From NCBI GenBank assembly GCA_947367255.1, contig CANBCZ010000006.1:1-64000 (forward strand): a stretch of DNA of 64,000 nucleotides, read 5' to 3'. This DNA is from an uncultured Alistipes sp. (GTDB lineage Bacteria; Bacteroidota; Bacteroidia; Bacteroidales; Rikenellaceae). Below are positions 7,674 through 16,470 of this stretch, in pieces; the first letter of the stretch is position 1; every line of letters begins with the position of its first letter. The position numbers and the translations under genes were made by a program. Under the pieces are notes generated by a model. The model ran no database searches. It was not told the DNA's origin and worked only from the letters and a program-made list of their open reading frames with translations.

Positions 7674-9476
7674 CTACCAACCCGGATTCTGCTGGAGATT
7701 AGGGTTCTCCTGAATTGCAGTTGTAGGGATTGGACGTACATACTTGTAGTCACGCCACTTGCGCTCCATCTTGGTAGCGGTCATAATGTTACCCTTTGTA
7801 CCCTCAGAGAGCTTGTGACCGATATCTGATGCACCGTCGATGTAGAGGATGGTCATCTTCGAAGTGTTGTTCTTGTCAGCTGTAACCATAGTCTCCTTTA
7901 CGCCGTCGTAGTTAAGGTCGAGCTCAGTCTCTGAAGCGTCGATCCAGATACCTCTCCAAGGACGCTCAAAGAGCTCACCCTGATGCCAACGGATAATATC
8001 GTCGAAACGGATATTTTCCATAGTCATCTCGATACCGCGCTCACGACGAACCTCGAGGATAGCAGCGTCAGTAACCTTGCCCTGGAAGTATGATACCATA
8101 TAAGGATCAGCCTCGGTAGGGTAGATAGCAGTCACGCCTGCACGCTCACGAAGCGGCTTGATAGTCTTGTTCCAAACATCCTGAGTCATCTCCTTCAACT
8201 CAGCCTTAGCCTCTGCGTAGTTGAGCAGAACCTCTGCATAACGCATAAGCGGTACATCGTTGTCGCAAGGTGAGGTGTTGGTATCCATTGTAGCATCGTC
8301 AGAGAGCCACTTGATAGGGTGGTAACCGGTCTTTGCAAAGCCCAAATCCGGAGCGTAAGCAACCTTAGCACCGTTCTTGTTACGGGTAAAGCCAGGGTGA
8401 CGCATAGTCTGAGTCAGACGGAGGTCACGACCTGTGCACTCGGTCTTAAAGTCTACGCTGTTGTAGTTTGACGCATACTTGGTTGTAAACGGAATACCGT
8501 CAGTCATCAGGTAGGTATTTACAAAGTCACGGTTGAATGAGTAGTTACCATACTGTACATTAACCATATAAGAGTTGAAGATGTGGGTTACACTCAACTC
8601 GGCATTGTATGTACGAGCCCAGATAAACTCGTTGGTGTAGATCTCCGAAGCCTTGCTGTTGGTAAACATATCGCGGTACTGTGTGGCACGATTTGCAGGG
8701 TTGTCGGTAAGGGTATAAACACCGGAGTTGATAATCTCCTCACAAGCCTTAACGCACTCACGCAGATACATCTCAGCCTCGTCAGCAAGCCAAGGTTTGC
8801 CTGTAGACGGGTCTACTGAGTGATACTTGCGCATTGTACCCTCATAGAGACAGAAACGAGCCTTGAGAGCAAGTGCTACATAGCGGTGAATGTAAGAAGA
8901 CTGTACGCGGTACTTTGCATCTGTAGAACAGTTCTCGCAAGCATAATTGAGGTCGGCAAGGATATTGCGGCAAACCTCCTCGCGGTTATCACGACCCTTA
9001 TAGAGCGCCTCCTTGTCGTCAGCATCGATCATATGCTCATACCAAGGCACTGCACCGAAAGTACGAACCTTTGCATAGTAGAACCAAGCACGGAAGAAAC
9101 GACCAACACCCTCGTAGTGGTTAAGCACAGCCTCAGGAGCTGACGCCTTACGCATATTGTCGAGGTAGAAGTTTACAGAACGCAGGTACTTCCAACTGCT
9201 CTGAGTCCAGTTTGACGCATCGGTTGGAGCATAGTTATCACGGAAATAGGCATAAGTTCCGTCCCAAGCCTGTGTGTCGGCATACTTGTCGCCGTCTACA
9301 AAGCTCTGCATCTCTGTTGCAGCGCTTATGAGAAGACCGTTGGAATAGATCTCCAACGACTGCTCATCGGTGAAGTAGTAGTCACTCTCGATCTTGTAAG
9401 GATTCTCCTTGTTCAAAAAGTCCTCACAACCGACAAGTGAGCAGGCTGCTATAATTATTGCAAATAATTTTTTCAT
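7674..9476 (-). CDS. susD-like: SusD/RagB family nutrient-binding lipoprotein
   Basis: Outer-membrane lipoprotein of 600 residues that closes over the SusC transporter and captures ligand. ATG 9476 is preferred to the GTG nine bases upstream because it gives MKKLFAIIIAACSLVGC with the lipidated Cys followed by EDFLNKENP, the usual SusD start. Features include the early FTDEQSLEIYSNGL, TPR-like helices with RFFRAWFYYAKVRTFG, LMRYAEVLLNYAEAKAEL, and the C-terminal ILEVRRERGIEMTMENIRFDDIIRW. The gene starts 13 bp after the susC stop, so translation is probably coupled. The ligand cannot be read from sequence. Confidence 0.95.
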   Translation of the reverse strand: MKKLFAIIIAACSLVGCEDFLNKENPYKIESDYYFTDEQSLEIYSNGLLISAATEMQSFVDGDKYADTQAWDGTYAYFRDNYAPTDASNWTQSSWKYLRSVNFYLDNMRKASAPEAVLNHYEGVGRFFRAWFYYAKVRTFGAVPWYEHMIDADDKEALYKGRDNREEVCRNILADLNYACENCSTDAKYRVQSSYIHRYVALALKARFCLYEGTMRKYHSVDPSTGKPWLADEAEMYLRECVKACEEIINSGVYTLTDNPANRATQYRDMFTNSKASEIYTNEFIWARTYNAELSVTHIFNSYMVNVQYGNYSFNRDFVNTYLMTDGIPFTTKYASNYNSVDFKTECTGRDLRLTQTMRHPGFTRNKNGAKVAYAPDLGFAKTGYHPIKWLSDDATMDTNTSPCDNDVPLMRYAEVLLNYAEAKAELKEMTQDVWNKTIKPLRERAGVTAIYPTEADPYMVSYFQGKVTDAAILEVRRERGIEMTMENIRFDDIIRWHQGELFERPWRGIWIDASETELDLNYDGVKETMVTADKNNTSKMTILYIDGASDIGHKLSEGTKGNIMTATKMERKWRDYKYVRPIPTTAIQENPNLQQNPGW

Positions 9477-9489
9477 AACGTTCACTGTT

Positions 9490-12400
9490 TTAGAATGTGA
9501 TGTTTACACCCAGAGTAAGGCTCTTAGTTACAGGGTAACCATAACCGTCACCCTGACCTGTTGAGTAGTCCGGGTCGTTGCCCAGAGCCTCAGGGTCGTA
9601 GTTAGGAGCCCACTTGTGGAGAGGAGTTGCAGTAAAGAGGTTCTCACCCGACAGATAAACCTTCAGGCTCTGCAGACGAATCTTCTCGCAGATGCTCTTA
9701 GGGAAGGAGTAGTCGAGCTGGATATTCTTTACACGCATATAAGCAGCATTCTGAGTATAGCGGGTATTTGCAGCATTGTGCAGACGTGCCCAAGTAACAG
9801 TCTGGTTTGCCTGATAAGTAGAGAGACGTGGCCAGTAAGCTGTATCCCAGTTGTCAAGCTCCTCGCTATAGATAGTCTTAGCATACTTAGGGTTGGTGTA
9901 GTCGTGGATACCGATAACCCACATAAACGGACGAGCATACTTACCCCAGAAGTAACCTGCATCGGTACCAGGGTGCCAGTCGCGCTTCATTACACCCTGA
10001 AGGAATACCGACAGACCGATACCGTTCCAGCGTGCGCCGAGGTTTACACCAAACATATAGTGAGGGTTGATATTACCGATAATAGAGAGGTCACCGTGGT
10101 CATCCTTAGTAAATGCACCGGCGTTGATCTTACCGTCACCATTGAGGTCCTTAATCTTAACCTGACCAGGGAGAGTAGCCTTGTTAGCCTCCTGCTGGAA
10201 GATGCTGTGGTCTGCAGATGAGTCGATATCTGCCTGATCCTTGAACAGACCTGCTACGGTCCATCCCCACATCTCACCAAGCTCCATACCCTCATAGTAT
10301 GTAGAAGGGGTACAACCACCTGTCATATAGTCACCTACAGTACCCAGAGACTTGGTCTCGTTGTAGAACTTGGTAACATAAGAGCGGCTATCCCAAACCA
10401 TAGCCTTGATGTCATACTCGAATGGCTTGCCTGCGAGTTTGAACTGATCGCGCCAAGATACCGATACCTCCCAACCCATAGTCTTGAGCTCTGCGTTGTT
10501 ACCCTTTGGAGGGGTTGTACCATATACTGATGGCAGAGATACTGACTGGGTAAACATATCGGTTGTATAGCGGTGGAAGTAGTCTGCGCTGAGTGACAGA
10601 CGATTCTTGAACATCTCTACATCCAAACCAACGTCATAAGTGGTAGAGGTCTCCCAAGTAAGAGATACAGGAATAGTACCACCGACAGTTGTGTAAGATG
10701 GAAGTGAACCACCCAGAACGATACCTGTGTTGGTTGCGATACTCATAGTAGATGTATAAGAGTAAGGGCTCACATTACCGTTACCCATAGAACCTACTGA
10801 CAGACGGAGCTTGAGGTTGTCGAGCCAGTTGTCGGTAGCGTCCATCCAAGGCTCGTCAGCAATACGCCAAGCTGCCGATACTGATGGGAAGAAACCCCAC
10901 TTAGAGTTCTGCGGGAACTTAGATGAACCGTCATAACGACCGCTCACCTCAAACAGATAGCGACCCTTATAGCCATAGTTTACACGGAAGAATGCACCCA
11001 TATAAGACCACTCGTTACCAGACACCTGAGGGTCAGAGGTCTCACCTGTCATCAGTGCATAAGTAGGCTTGCTGCCTACAACGAAGTCCTTACGCTTAAT
11101 GTAGAACACCTCGTAGTCGTTAGCCTCGACGTTCCAACCTGCAAGCACGCGGAAGTTGTGATCCTCGCCCAACTTTGGTGACCAGTTCAAGTATGCGTTA
11201 GCACTCTGATAACGGGTCTCGTAGTCGTTAGTCTCGAGGTAAGCACCTGAGCTCTCAAAACCGTTTACAAATACGCCCGGACCTGTAGAGTACTGAACCA
11301 TCTGCTGGCTGCGGTTGAGCTTGCGGTGTGTAAAGTTGTAAGAGTAGTCAGCCTGGAGTTTGAGAACATCCTTAACGATGTCAATATCTACATCAAATTT
11401 GTTACGCAGGTAGATATAGTCATCCTTACGCCAAGATGTACCCTCAACAAATGATGCATAACCAGACTTTGCAGCTGCTGCTGTCCAAGAACCATCAGGG
11501 TTCTTAACTGGAGAGAGCGGCATAGCTGTATGGTTGAGCAGACGGGTGAGCTGAGAGTTACCCTGGTTGGTCTTAGGCTCGTGAGAGTTTACAATCGATA
11601 CAGAGATGTTGTTACGGATACGCAACCAAGGACGAACCTTGAGACTACCCTTTGCACGAACATCATACTTCTTGTAATCATCATCACCAACGCGGTAGAT
11701 ACCGTCATTGCCAAAGTAACGACCCGAAATATAGTAGTCTGCACGGTCACCACCACCGGAGATAGAGAGGTTGTGCTCTGTAGACCAGTTGTAATCCTTG
11801 TAGAACAGGTCGTGCCAATCGGTCGAATCGTAGTATGCGTAACCGAACATGCTGTGACCATCGAGCTTTGTTGCTGTAGCAAGGGTCTTATCGCCACGAC
11901 GGCGCTCGAGCTCCTTGTAAATAGCCTCAGTATAAGGTACGGTTGAGTCTACGTGGTTAGGCAGCGCCTTTGTACCGCGGTAGTAGCTGTTGTAGCAATC
12001 CTTCCACCAAGTCATCCAAGTATAACCATCGGTTACGAGGTCAGGAATAACTGTACGGCGGTTCATTGATACTGCACCGTTGTAGTTAATCTTAGGAGTA
12101 CCCTTCTCTGCACTCTTTGTAGTAACGAGTACAACACCGAATGCACCACGCGCACCGTAAACGGCTGCAGAAGAGGCATCCTTCAGTACTGATACGCTCT
12201 CAACATCCTGTGGGTTGATTGAGTTAAGGTCACCCTCAACACCATCAATCAGAACGAGAGATGAGCCACCTGCACCGATAGAGCCTGAACCACGAACGTT
12301 GAGCGATGCAGAACGAGTCGGCTTACTGTCGGCAAATGTAAGGTTCATACCCGGAAGCTGACCCTGAAGTGCACGTGCCAGAGTACCGGTAGAACGATCC

Positions 12401-13089
12401 TCGAGCACCTTGCTATTTACCATATCTACAGCACCTACCAGATCACGCTTCTTTACAGAGCCGTAACCTACTATCACTACATCCTCCAGAGCCTGTGCAT
12501 CCTCTTTGAGGGTTATATTTACAGAGGTACGAGTGCCTACAGCAACGATCTCGGTAGCGTAGCCAAGAAAAGCAACCTCGAGCTGACAACCTGTAGTTGC
12601 GTTGAGTGTATAGGCACCGGTCTCGTCGGTAATAGTACCGTTAGAGGTATCCTTAACAACTACTGTTGCGCCGTGAATGGGCTGACCCTGAGCATCTAAT
12701 ACTTTACCTGAGATCTTGAGCGGGGCACCGCTTTTGGGAGCAACTGTATTCTTCTTGCTCAGTACAATGTGCTTACCCTCAAGTTTGTAAGAGATAGCTG
12801 TGTCGGCAAAGATACGATTAAGAACTGTGTTTACAGGCTGATTTTCAACATTTACAGTAACATTAAAATCAAGCTGATTGTTGTTGTAAACAAACAGATA
12901 GTCTGTCTGCTTTTCGATATCGTTCAGAACAGTCTGAACGGGAGTCTCGGTGCGATTGAGTGTCACTTTGGTAGTCTGCGCAAATACAGAACCGTTGATA
13001 AACAGTACGGCAGCTGCTGTGAGCATTCCCTTTACCAAATATCCACTCCACTTTTTCATCGAGAGTCTGACATTTAGATTCTTATGCAT
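9490..13089 (-). CDS. susC-like: SusC/RagA TonB-linked outer membrane transporter with STN domain
   Basis: TonB-dependent transporter of 1199 residues that forms a complex with SusD. Order: signal peptide (about 1-37), STN domain (about 45-113, VQTVLNDIEKQTDYLFVYNN), CarboxypepD_reg-like domain (about 123-200), plug domain with the SusC signature (DVVIVGYGSVKKRDLVGAV) and the GSGSIGAGGSSLVLIDGVEG stretch, then a 22-strand-type barrel ending in LTLGVNITF. The STN domain fits signalling to the FecR/sigma pair encoded upstream. An internal ATG 30 nt downstream (MKKWSG) is an alternative start. First gene of the locus; SusD follows immediately. Confidence 0.95.
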   Translation of the reverse strand: MHKNLNVRLSMKKWSGYLVKGMLTAAAVLFINGSVFAQTTKVTLNRTETPVQTVLNDIEKQTDYLFVYNNNQLDFNVTVNVENQPVNTVLNRIFADTAISYKLEGKHIVLSKKNTVAPKSGAPLKISGKVLDAQGQPIHGATVVVKDTSNGTITDETGAYTLNATTGCQLEVAFLGYATEIVAVGTRTSVNITLKEDAQALEDVVIVGYGSVKKRDLVGAVDMVNSKVLEDRSTGTLARALQGQLPGMNLTFADSKPTRSASLNVRGSGSIGAGGSSLVLIDGVEGDLNSINPQDVESVSVLKDASSAAVYGARGAFGVVLVTTKSAEKGTPKINYNGAVSMNRRTVIPDLVTDGYTWMTWWKDCYNSYYRGTKALPNHVDSTVPYTEAIYKELERRRGDKTLATATKLDGHSMFGYAYYDSTDWHDLFYKDYNWSTEHNLSISGGGDRADYYISGRYFGNDGIYRVGDDDYKKYDVRAKGSLKVRPWLRIRNNISVSIVNSHEPKTNQGNSQLTRLLNHTAMPLSPVKNPDGSWTAAAAKSGYASFVEGTSWRKDDYIYLRNKFDVDIDIVKDVLKLQADYSYNFTHRKLNRSQQMVQYSTGPGVFVNGFESSGAYLETNDYETRYQSANAYLNWSPKLGEDHNFRVLAGWNVEANDYEVFYIKRKDFVVGSKPTYALMTGETSDPQVSGNEWSYMGAFFRVNYGYKGRYLFEVSGRYDGSSKFPQNSKWGFFPSVSAAWRIADEPWMDATDNWLDNLKLRLSVGSMGNGNVSPYSYTSTMSIATNTGIVLGGSLPSYTTVGGTIPVSLTWETSTTYDVGLDVEMFKNRLSLSADYFHRYTTDMFTQSVSLPSVYGTTPPKGNNAELKTMGWEVSVSWRDQFKLAGKPFEYDIKAMVWDSRSYVTKFYNETKSLGTVGDYMTGGCTPSTYYEGMELGEMWGWTVAGLFKDQADIDSSADHSIFQQEANKATLPGQVKIKDLNGDGKINAGAFTKDDHGDLSIIGNINPHYMFGVNLGARWNGIGLSVFLQGVMKRDWHPGTDAGYFWGKYARPFMWVIGIHDYTNPKYAKTIYSEELDNWDTAYWPRLSTYQANQTVTWARLHNAANTRYTQNAAYMRVKNIQLDYSFPKSICEKIRLQSLKVYLSGENLFTATPLHKWAPNYDPEALGNDPDYSTGQGDGYGYPVTKSLTLGVNITF

Positions 13090-13255
13090 AGTTTATAAGA
13101 ATATTAAAATGTGAATGATTGATGTTTTTTGAAGATATCCGACAGGATATCCTCCTGTAGACAAAATTGTCTTAGTGCATTGCACGTTAGAGTCATAGTC
13201 AGTTATTTAACCATAGGCATTAAGGTTTGTTTTTAGGTTCTACATAAGTTAATTG
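13090..13255 (-). promoter_or_regulatory. susC upstream region, likely sigma-dependent promoter
   Basis: 166 bp between fecR and susC. It contains small dyads (GATATCC/GGATATC near 13132-13153 and AGACAAAATTGTCT). No TAnnTTTG element is evident, consistent with use of the locus-encoded ECF factor, but its promoter motif cannot be assigned. Confidence 0.35.
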
Positions 13256-14185
13256 TTAGTATATCTCTATAATATGATTCTTTGTGTCGTGTGAGTATTC
13301 GAACTCTACGAGATTCTGCATAACTCGCAGAGAGTATTCGATACCATCGCTTTGGCGGAATTTGCCTGTAAAGCGCTGCTTGTATAGCTCAGGGTTGAGA
13401 ATCTTTATATCGGTGTCGAAATAGTTGCTGAAACTCTCGACAAACTCGCTGAATGTCACATTGTTAAGACAGATCATACCATCTATCCAGCGCAGACGCT
13501 CCTTATCGACCAATTGGTGGCAGGTAAGTGAACCATTGCCCATTGCCACTGCACGCTGATTAGGTGATAGAAGTACTGATGATGAGCCGTCGTGCGGGAT
13601 AACCTCCACAGAGCCCTTCAGAAGTGCTGTCTCAAAGGCAGGCGTATTGTCAAAGGCGTAGACATTGAATACAGTCCCGTGCACCTTTACATCGTAGTTC
13701 TGTGTAGTTACTACAAATGGTTTTGAGCCCTCAGCAACCTCAAAGTAACCCTCACCTGAGAGTCGTACATTGCGGTTGAACAGACCGAATAGCGGAGAGT
13801 AGTAGAGTTTACTCTTCGAGTTGAGCCATACGCGCGAACCGTCGGCAAGTGTCATCTCGACTCTCTGACCTCGAGGCACAGAGATCTGCTGCTCGCGACT
13901 TGCGTATGAACACAATCCTGCAAAACAGAGTGCAGCAACGCCAATGAGCAGAACTACCGCTGCGGTAAAACCAGCAAAATACCGCAGCGGTACTCTTCCG
14001 CCGAACACAGTCTTACTCGCTGTTGCGGGTTTGGCGTACAATAGCAGTGCACACCATATTTTTCGAGCCTCAAGAAAGCTCTTATAGTTTTCGGGTGAAG
14101 CTTCAGCCCACTCTCTTACAGCAATCTCCTCCTCAGCAGTTACTGCACCCTCAAAATAACGATACAAAATCTCTTTCTCCATCAT
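13256..14185 (-). CDS. fecR-like: FecR-family anti-sigma factor
   Basis: Single-pass inner-membrane regulator of 309 residues. The short cytoplasmic N-terminus (EILYRYFEGAVTAEEEIAVREW) would bind the sigma factor. One membrane helix lies at about 70-95. The periplasmic FecR domain (ISVPRGQRVEMTLADGSRVWLNSKSKLYY) is followed by a DUF4974-type C-terminal domain (LRWIDGMICLNNVTFSEFVESF). In such systems the STN domain of the SusC transporter signals through FecR to release the sigma factor. It lies between the sigma gene and susC, all on the minus strand, supporting that circuit here. Confidence 0.92.
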   Translation of the reverse strand: MMEKEILYRYFEGAVTAEEEIAVREWAEASPENYKSFLEARKIWCALLLYAKPATASKTVFGGRVPLRYFAGFTAAVVLLIGVAALCFAGLCSYASREQQISVPRGQRVEMTLADGSRVWLNSKSKLYYSPLFGLFNRNVRLSGEGYFEVAEGSKPFVVTTQNYDVKVHGTVFNVYAFDNTPAFETALLKGSVEVIPHDGSSSVLLSPNQRAVAMGNGSLTCHQLVDKERLRWIDGMICLNNVTFSEFVESFSNYFDTDIKILNPELYKQRFTGKFRQSDGIEYSLRVMQNLVEFEYSHDTKNHIIEIY

Positions 14186-14235
14186 ATGCCTATTATATTA
14201 TAGCCTGTCACCGACAGACATATCATTAAACCTAA

Positions 14236-14883
14236 CTAATCTATGTGAATAAAAAATAAAATCAAAAAACAGATGTAATCTTTCAAGTTCTCGCGTAGTA
14301 CCTTGAGCATCTTTGTAATGTGAAACTCAACGGTCTTTATTGATACGCCCAAAATCTTTGCGATCTCGGCATTTTTGCGATTTTCAAAACGGCTCATCTC
14401 GAATATTCTGCGCGTTTGAGGTGGCATTGAGGCTATTGTCCTATTTACAATCTCGCCAATCTCATTGACAAAGAGCTGTTCGCTTGTGAAATTCTCGAGG
14501 GATCCTATCCTGAACTCTAAATCTGCTTGAGCCTTACTCTTGATATTCTCTACAGCATTTAGTTTCACCCTTTGGTGACGCATATAATTGAGAGCCTTGT
14601 TCCTCAGAGCTGTCAGAATATATGACGGGACATTCGTGTCGTCGGGCAGTTGCTCTCGTCGCTGCCAATAGTCTACCAACGCATCTACAAACAGACTCTC
14701 CGCCACAACCATATCGCGCACAAATGAATACGCGAAACGTGCAAACGGCTCTTTGTACTGCTCAAAGAGTTGTGCAAACAGTTCAGAGTCTTTATGGTTT
14801 ATCTGTGTCACAGAAAGTCTGGTTTTAGGTAGTTTATATATAAACACGCGTCTGTGCGAAAACCCTAAATCAAGTATGTACAA
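14236..14883 (-). CDS. ECF RNA polymerase sigma factor
   Basis: Extracytoplasmic-function sigma factor, up to 215 residues. Region 2 lies at about 38-100 (LFEQYKEPFARFAYSF, YWQRREQLPDDTNVPSYILTALRNKALN). Region 4 helix-turn-helix lies at about 150-195 (MPPQTRRIFEMSRFENRKNAEIAKIL, GVSIKTVEFHITKML). This is the family partnered with FecR in Bacteroidales carbohydrate-uptake loci. The start is uncertain: this reading begins with TTG and no ATG occurs before region 2, so a downstream alternative start is possible. A TACTTTCG -7-like element at 14898-14905 lies 15 nt upstream. Predicted to drive susC. Confidence 0.88.
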   Translation of the reverse strand: MYILDLGFSHRRVFIYKLPKTRLSVTQINHKDSELFAQLFEQYKEPFARFAYSFVRDMVVAESLFVDALVDYWQRREQLPDDTNVPSYILTALRNKALNYMRHQRVKLNAVENIKSKAQADLEFRIGSLENFTSEQLFVNEIGEIVNRTIASMPPQTRRIFEMSRFENRKNAEIAKILGVSIKTVEFHITKMLKVLRENLKDYICFLILFFIHID

Positions 14884-14949
14884 TTAGATATTTATTTCGA
14901 AAGTAGAGCTATAACAAAGCTCAAAATAGAACATTTTATTGACAGATTA

Positions 14950-15190
14950 CGATAATCGGACCGATAGTAGGATTTGCAAAGAGAGATTGCCGCAATATCG
15001 GTGTCGTGGGGGATTGGCTGCTATGCAGATAAACGGCTCCGCTACGCCTTTCCCCTCCGCTCGCCGCGGGTAATGGGATTCGAATGTCGCGCAGTTCATC
15101 TGCGCGTCATCAGTGACGAGGCAGCGCAGTCGGCTTGCGGTGCGCGAATAGCCGAGGAGCTAACCCCTCTACCATGAGAATCCCCACCTT
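14950..15190. other. GC-rich structured non-coding block
   Basis: No credible gene. The block is more GC-rich than its flanks and dense in dyads: GGGATTC (about 15075) with GAATCCC (about 15178), the hairpin GCGCAG-TTCAT-CTGCGC, and nearby GTCA/TGAC and GCGC pairs. On the minus strand it has a D-arm-like CTCATGGTAGAG and a T-loop-like ATTCGAATCCC, but the ends that would form an acceptor stem (GGTGGGG and ATTACCC) do not pair. It may be a decayed tRNA-like or palindromic repeat sequence. Identity unknown. Confidence 0.4.
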
Positions 15191-15195
15191 TTCGC

Positions 15196-15306
15196 TATCG
15201 CTACAGCAGTGCGTTGCACTGTTTTTTATTGTATTAGGTGGAAACTTGTTTACAAACCTATTGCAATAAAAAACAACAGACTGAAAATCAGTCTGCTGTA
15301 GCGATA
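15196..15306. repeat. 111-bp nested inverted repeat with two outward-in terminators
   Basis: Perfect 14-bp arms TATCGCTACAGCAG (15196-15209) and CTGCTGTAGCGATA (15293-15306) enclose an 11-bp perfect pair, GTTTTTTATTG (15221-15231) and CAATAAAAAAC (15264-15274). Each half holds its own hairpin followed by T-runs reading inward: CAGTGC-GTT-GCACTG on plus, CAGACTG-ATTTT-CAGTCTG on minus. The right half is correctly placed to terminate tRNA-Ser. Confidence 0.75.
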
Positions 15307-15312
15307 ATGTTG

Positions 15313-15400
15313 CGGAAAGGAGGGGATTCGAACCCCTGAAACGCTTTTGACGTTTACTCGCTTTCCAGGCGGGCCAGTTCAACCACTCCTGCACCTTTCC
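15313..15400 (-). tRNA. tRNA-Ser (anticodon GGA)
   Basis: An 88-nt class II tRNA. The acceptor arm pairs GGAAAGG with CCTTTCC, the T-loop is TTCGAAT, and a long variable arm is present. The anticodon loop CTGGAAA gives anticodon GGA (serine UCC/UCU codons). CCA is not encoded. The anticodon stem CCCGC/GCGAG has one C-A mismatch at position 28-42. A terminator-like hairpin follows within 10 nt. Confidence 0.95.
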
Positions 15401-15482
15401 GTTTTCGGCTGACAAAGATAGAAAAGATTTTTAATTCGCACAACTTTTACAAAAAATTAGCACAGCGAGAGGGTAAAAGCGT

Positions 15483-15490
15483 TATCTTTG
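15483..15490 (+). promoter_or_regulatory. Putative -7 element for the EamA gene
   Basis: TATCTTTG 17 bp before the ATG at 15508, predicting a 5' leader of only about 10-12 nt. Confidence 0.6.
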
Positions 15491-15507
15491 TGTGTCGATT
15501 GTAGATT

Positions 15508-16407
15508 ATGAGAGAGAAAAATTCGATTTTTGGGCATTTTGCCTGCTTTACGGCATACCTTATTTTTGGACTTAATATTGTGGTATGCAAGGATTTGACT
15601 TCGAGTGGAGTCATCTCGCCGCTTGCGCTCTTTACGCTGCGCTCGTTGGGTGCGGGTGCGCTCTTTTGGATTATCTCGATCTTCCTGCCTAAGGAGCAGG
15701 TCGAGCGTCGCGATTTGCCGAAGATTTTTGCAGCATCGGTGCTCGGATTTTTCCTTACGCAGATATCGTTTCTGATGGCTATTTCGCGCATTACCCCGAT
15801 GGATTGCTCGATAGTGGCATCGCTCTCGCCGCTCTACACGATGTTTATTGCCGCTTATGCCCTCAAAGAGCCACTTTCGGCACAGAAAATTGGTGGTGTA
15901 GTGCTTAGTTTATGCGGTGTTATATACTTGATACTCAATAGTGTTACAGCAGCGTCTGGTGTTATACAGACGACCCCTGCGGGCGTGTTGCTGATGATTG
16001 CCAACTCGCTCTGTTTTTCGCTCTATTTGGGAATTTTCAAACCGATAATCACGAAGTACTCGGTAGTGACATTTATGAAGTGGATTTTCCTCTTCTCGTC
16101 GCTTATGAGCCTCCCATTCTCGGCGAAGGAGATAGTGCATACAGACTTTGCAGCACTCCCGCTCTCATATATGGCAGAACTCGCTTTTCTGATTATTTGC
16201 GCCACATTTGTAACATATTTTCTTATCCCAGTCGGCCAGAAACGCCTGCGCCCGACACTCGTCAGTATGTACTCCTACGTGCAACCTATTGTAGCGATTG
16301 TTGTCAGTATCTATGTCGGTATGGATACACTTAGTTGGCAAAAAGTGCTTGCTGCAGTAACGGTCTTTACTGGTGTTATTATCGTGTCGCGCAGCCGCCA
16401 GAAGTGA
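15508..16407 (+). CDS. EamA-family (DMT superfamily) transporter
   Basis: Inner-membrane permease of 299 residues with about ten hydrophobic helices arranged as two EamA repeats (about 7-140 and 150-295). It shows typical features such as FTLRSLGAGALFWI, SLSPLYTMFIAAYALKEPLS, and the second-repeat VGQKRLRPTLVSMYSYVQPI with a closing helix GVIIVSRSR. Family members export or import metabolites such as amino acids; substrate here unknown. Monocistronic, with a very short predicted leader. The stop codon is followed within 2 nt by a fossil DUF4293 gene end and then a terminator. Confidence 0.9.
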   Translation: MREKNSIFGHFACFTAYLIFGLNIVVCKDLTSSGVISPLALFTLRSLGAGALFWIISIFLPKEQVERRDLPKIFAASVLGFFLTQISFLMAISRITPMDCSIVASLSPLYTMFIAAYALKEPLSAQKIGGVVLSLCGVIYLILNSVTAASGVIQTTPAGVLLMIANSLCFSLYLGIFKPIITKYSVVTFMKWIFLFSSLMSLPFSAKEIVHTDFAALPLSYMAELAFLIICATFVTYFLIPVGQKRLRPTLVSMYSYVQPIVAIVVSIYVGMDTLSWQKVLAAVTVFTGVIIVSRSRQK

Positions 16408-16408
16408 T

Positions 16409-16465
16409 GTGTGAGCAATCCTTCGCGACGAACTACTTGTTCGCTCACTGGATAGAATACGATAA
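16409..16465 (+). pseudogene. Fossil 3' end of a DUF4293 gene
   Basis: This stretch reads A-ILRDELLVRSLDRIR-stop, identical at protein level over 15 residues to the end of the intact DUF4293 gene at 57704-58177. The two DNA copies differ at ten sites in those 15 codons, all synonymous. The codon before the Ala is TGA here versus CGA in the intact gene. No start codon or upstream coding sequence remains. The reading frame differs from that of the EamA gene just before it. Confidence 0.8.
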
Positions 16466-16470
16466 GTACA

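Noticed and set aside
11530..11946. Plus-strand frame opposite susC
   Set aside because: Shadow of the SusC barrel-coding strand; no promoter or recognisable protein.
4675..14883. Calling this a polysaccharide utilisation locus with known substrate
   Set aside because: SusC/SusD and regulators are clear, but no glycoside hydrolase, lyase or sulfatase is present, so no substrate is assigned.
14974..15177. Open frame of 67 codons across the GC-rich block
   Set aside because: It runs through dense dyads, has no family resemblance or ribosome-binding context, and is best explained as chance in GC-rich structured DNA.
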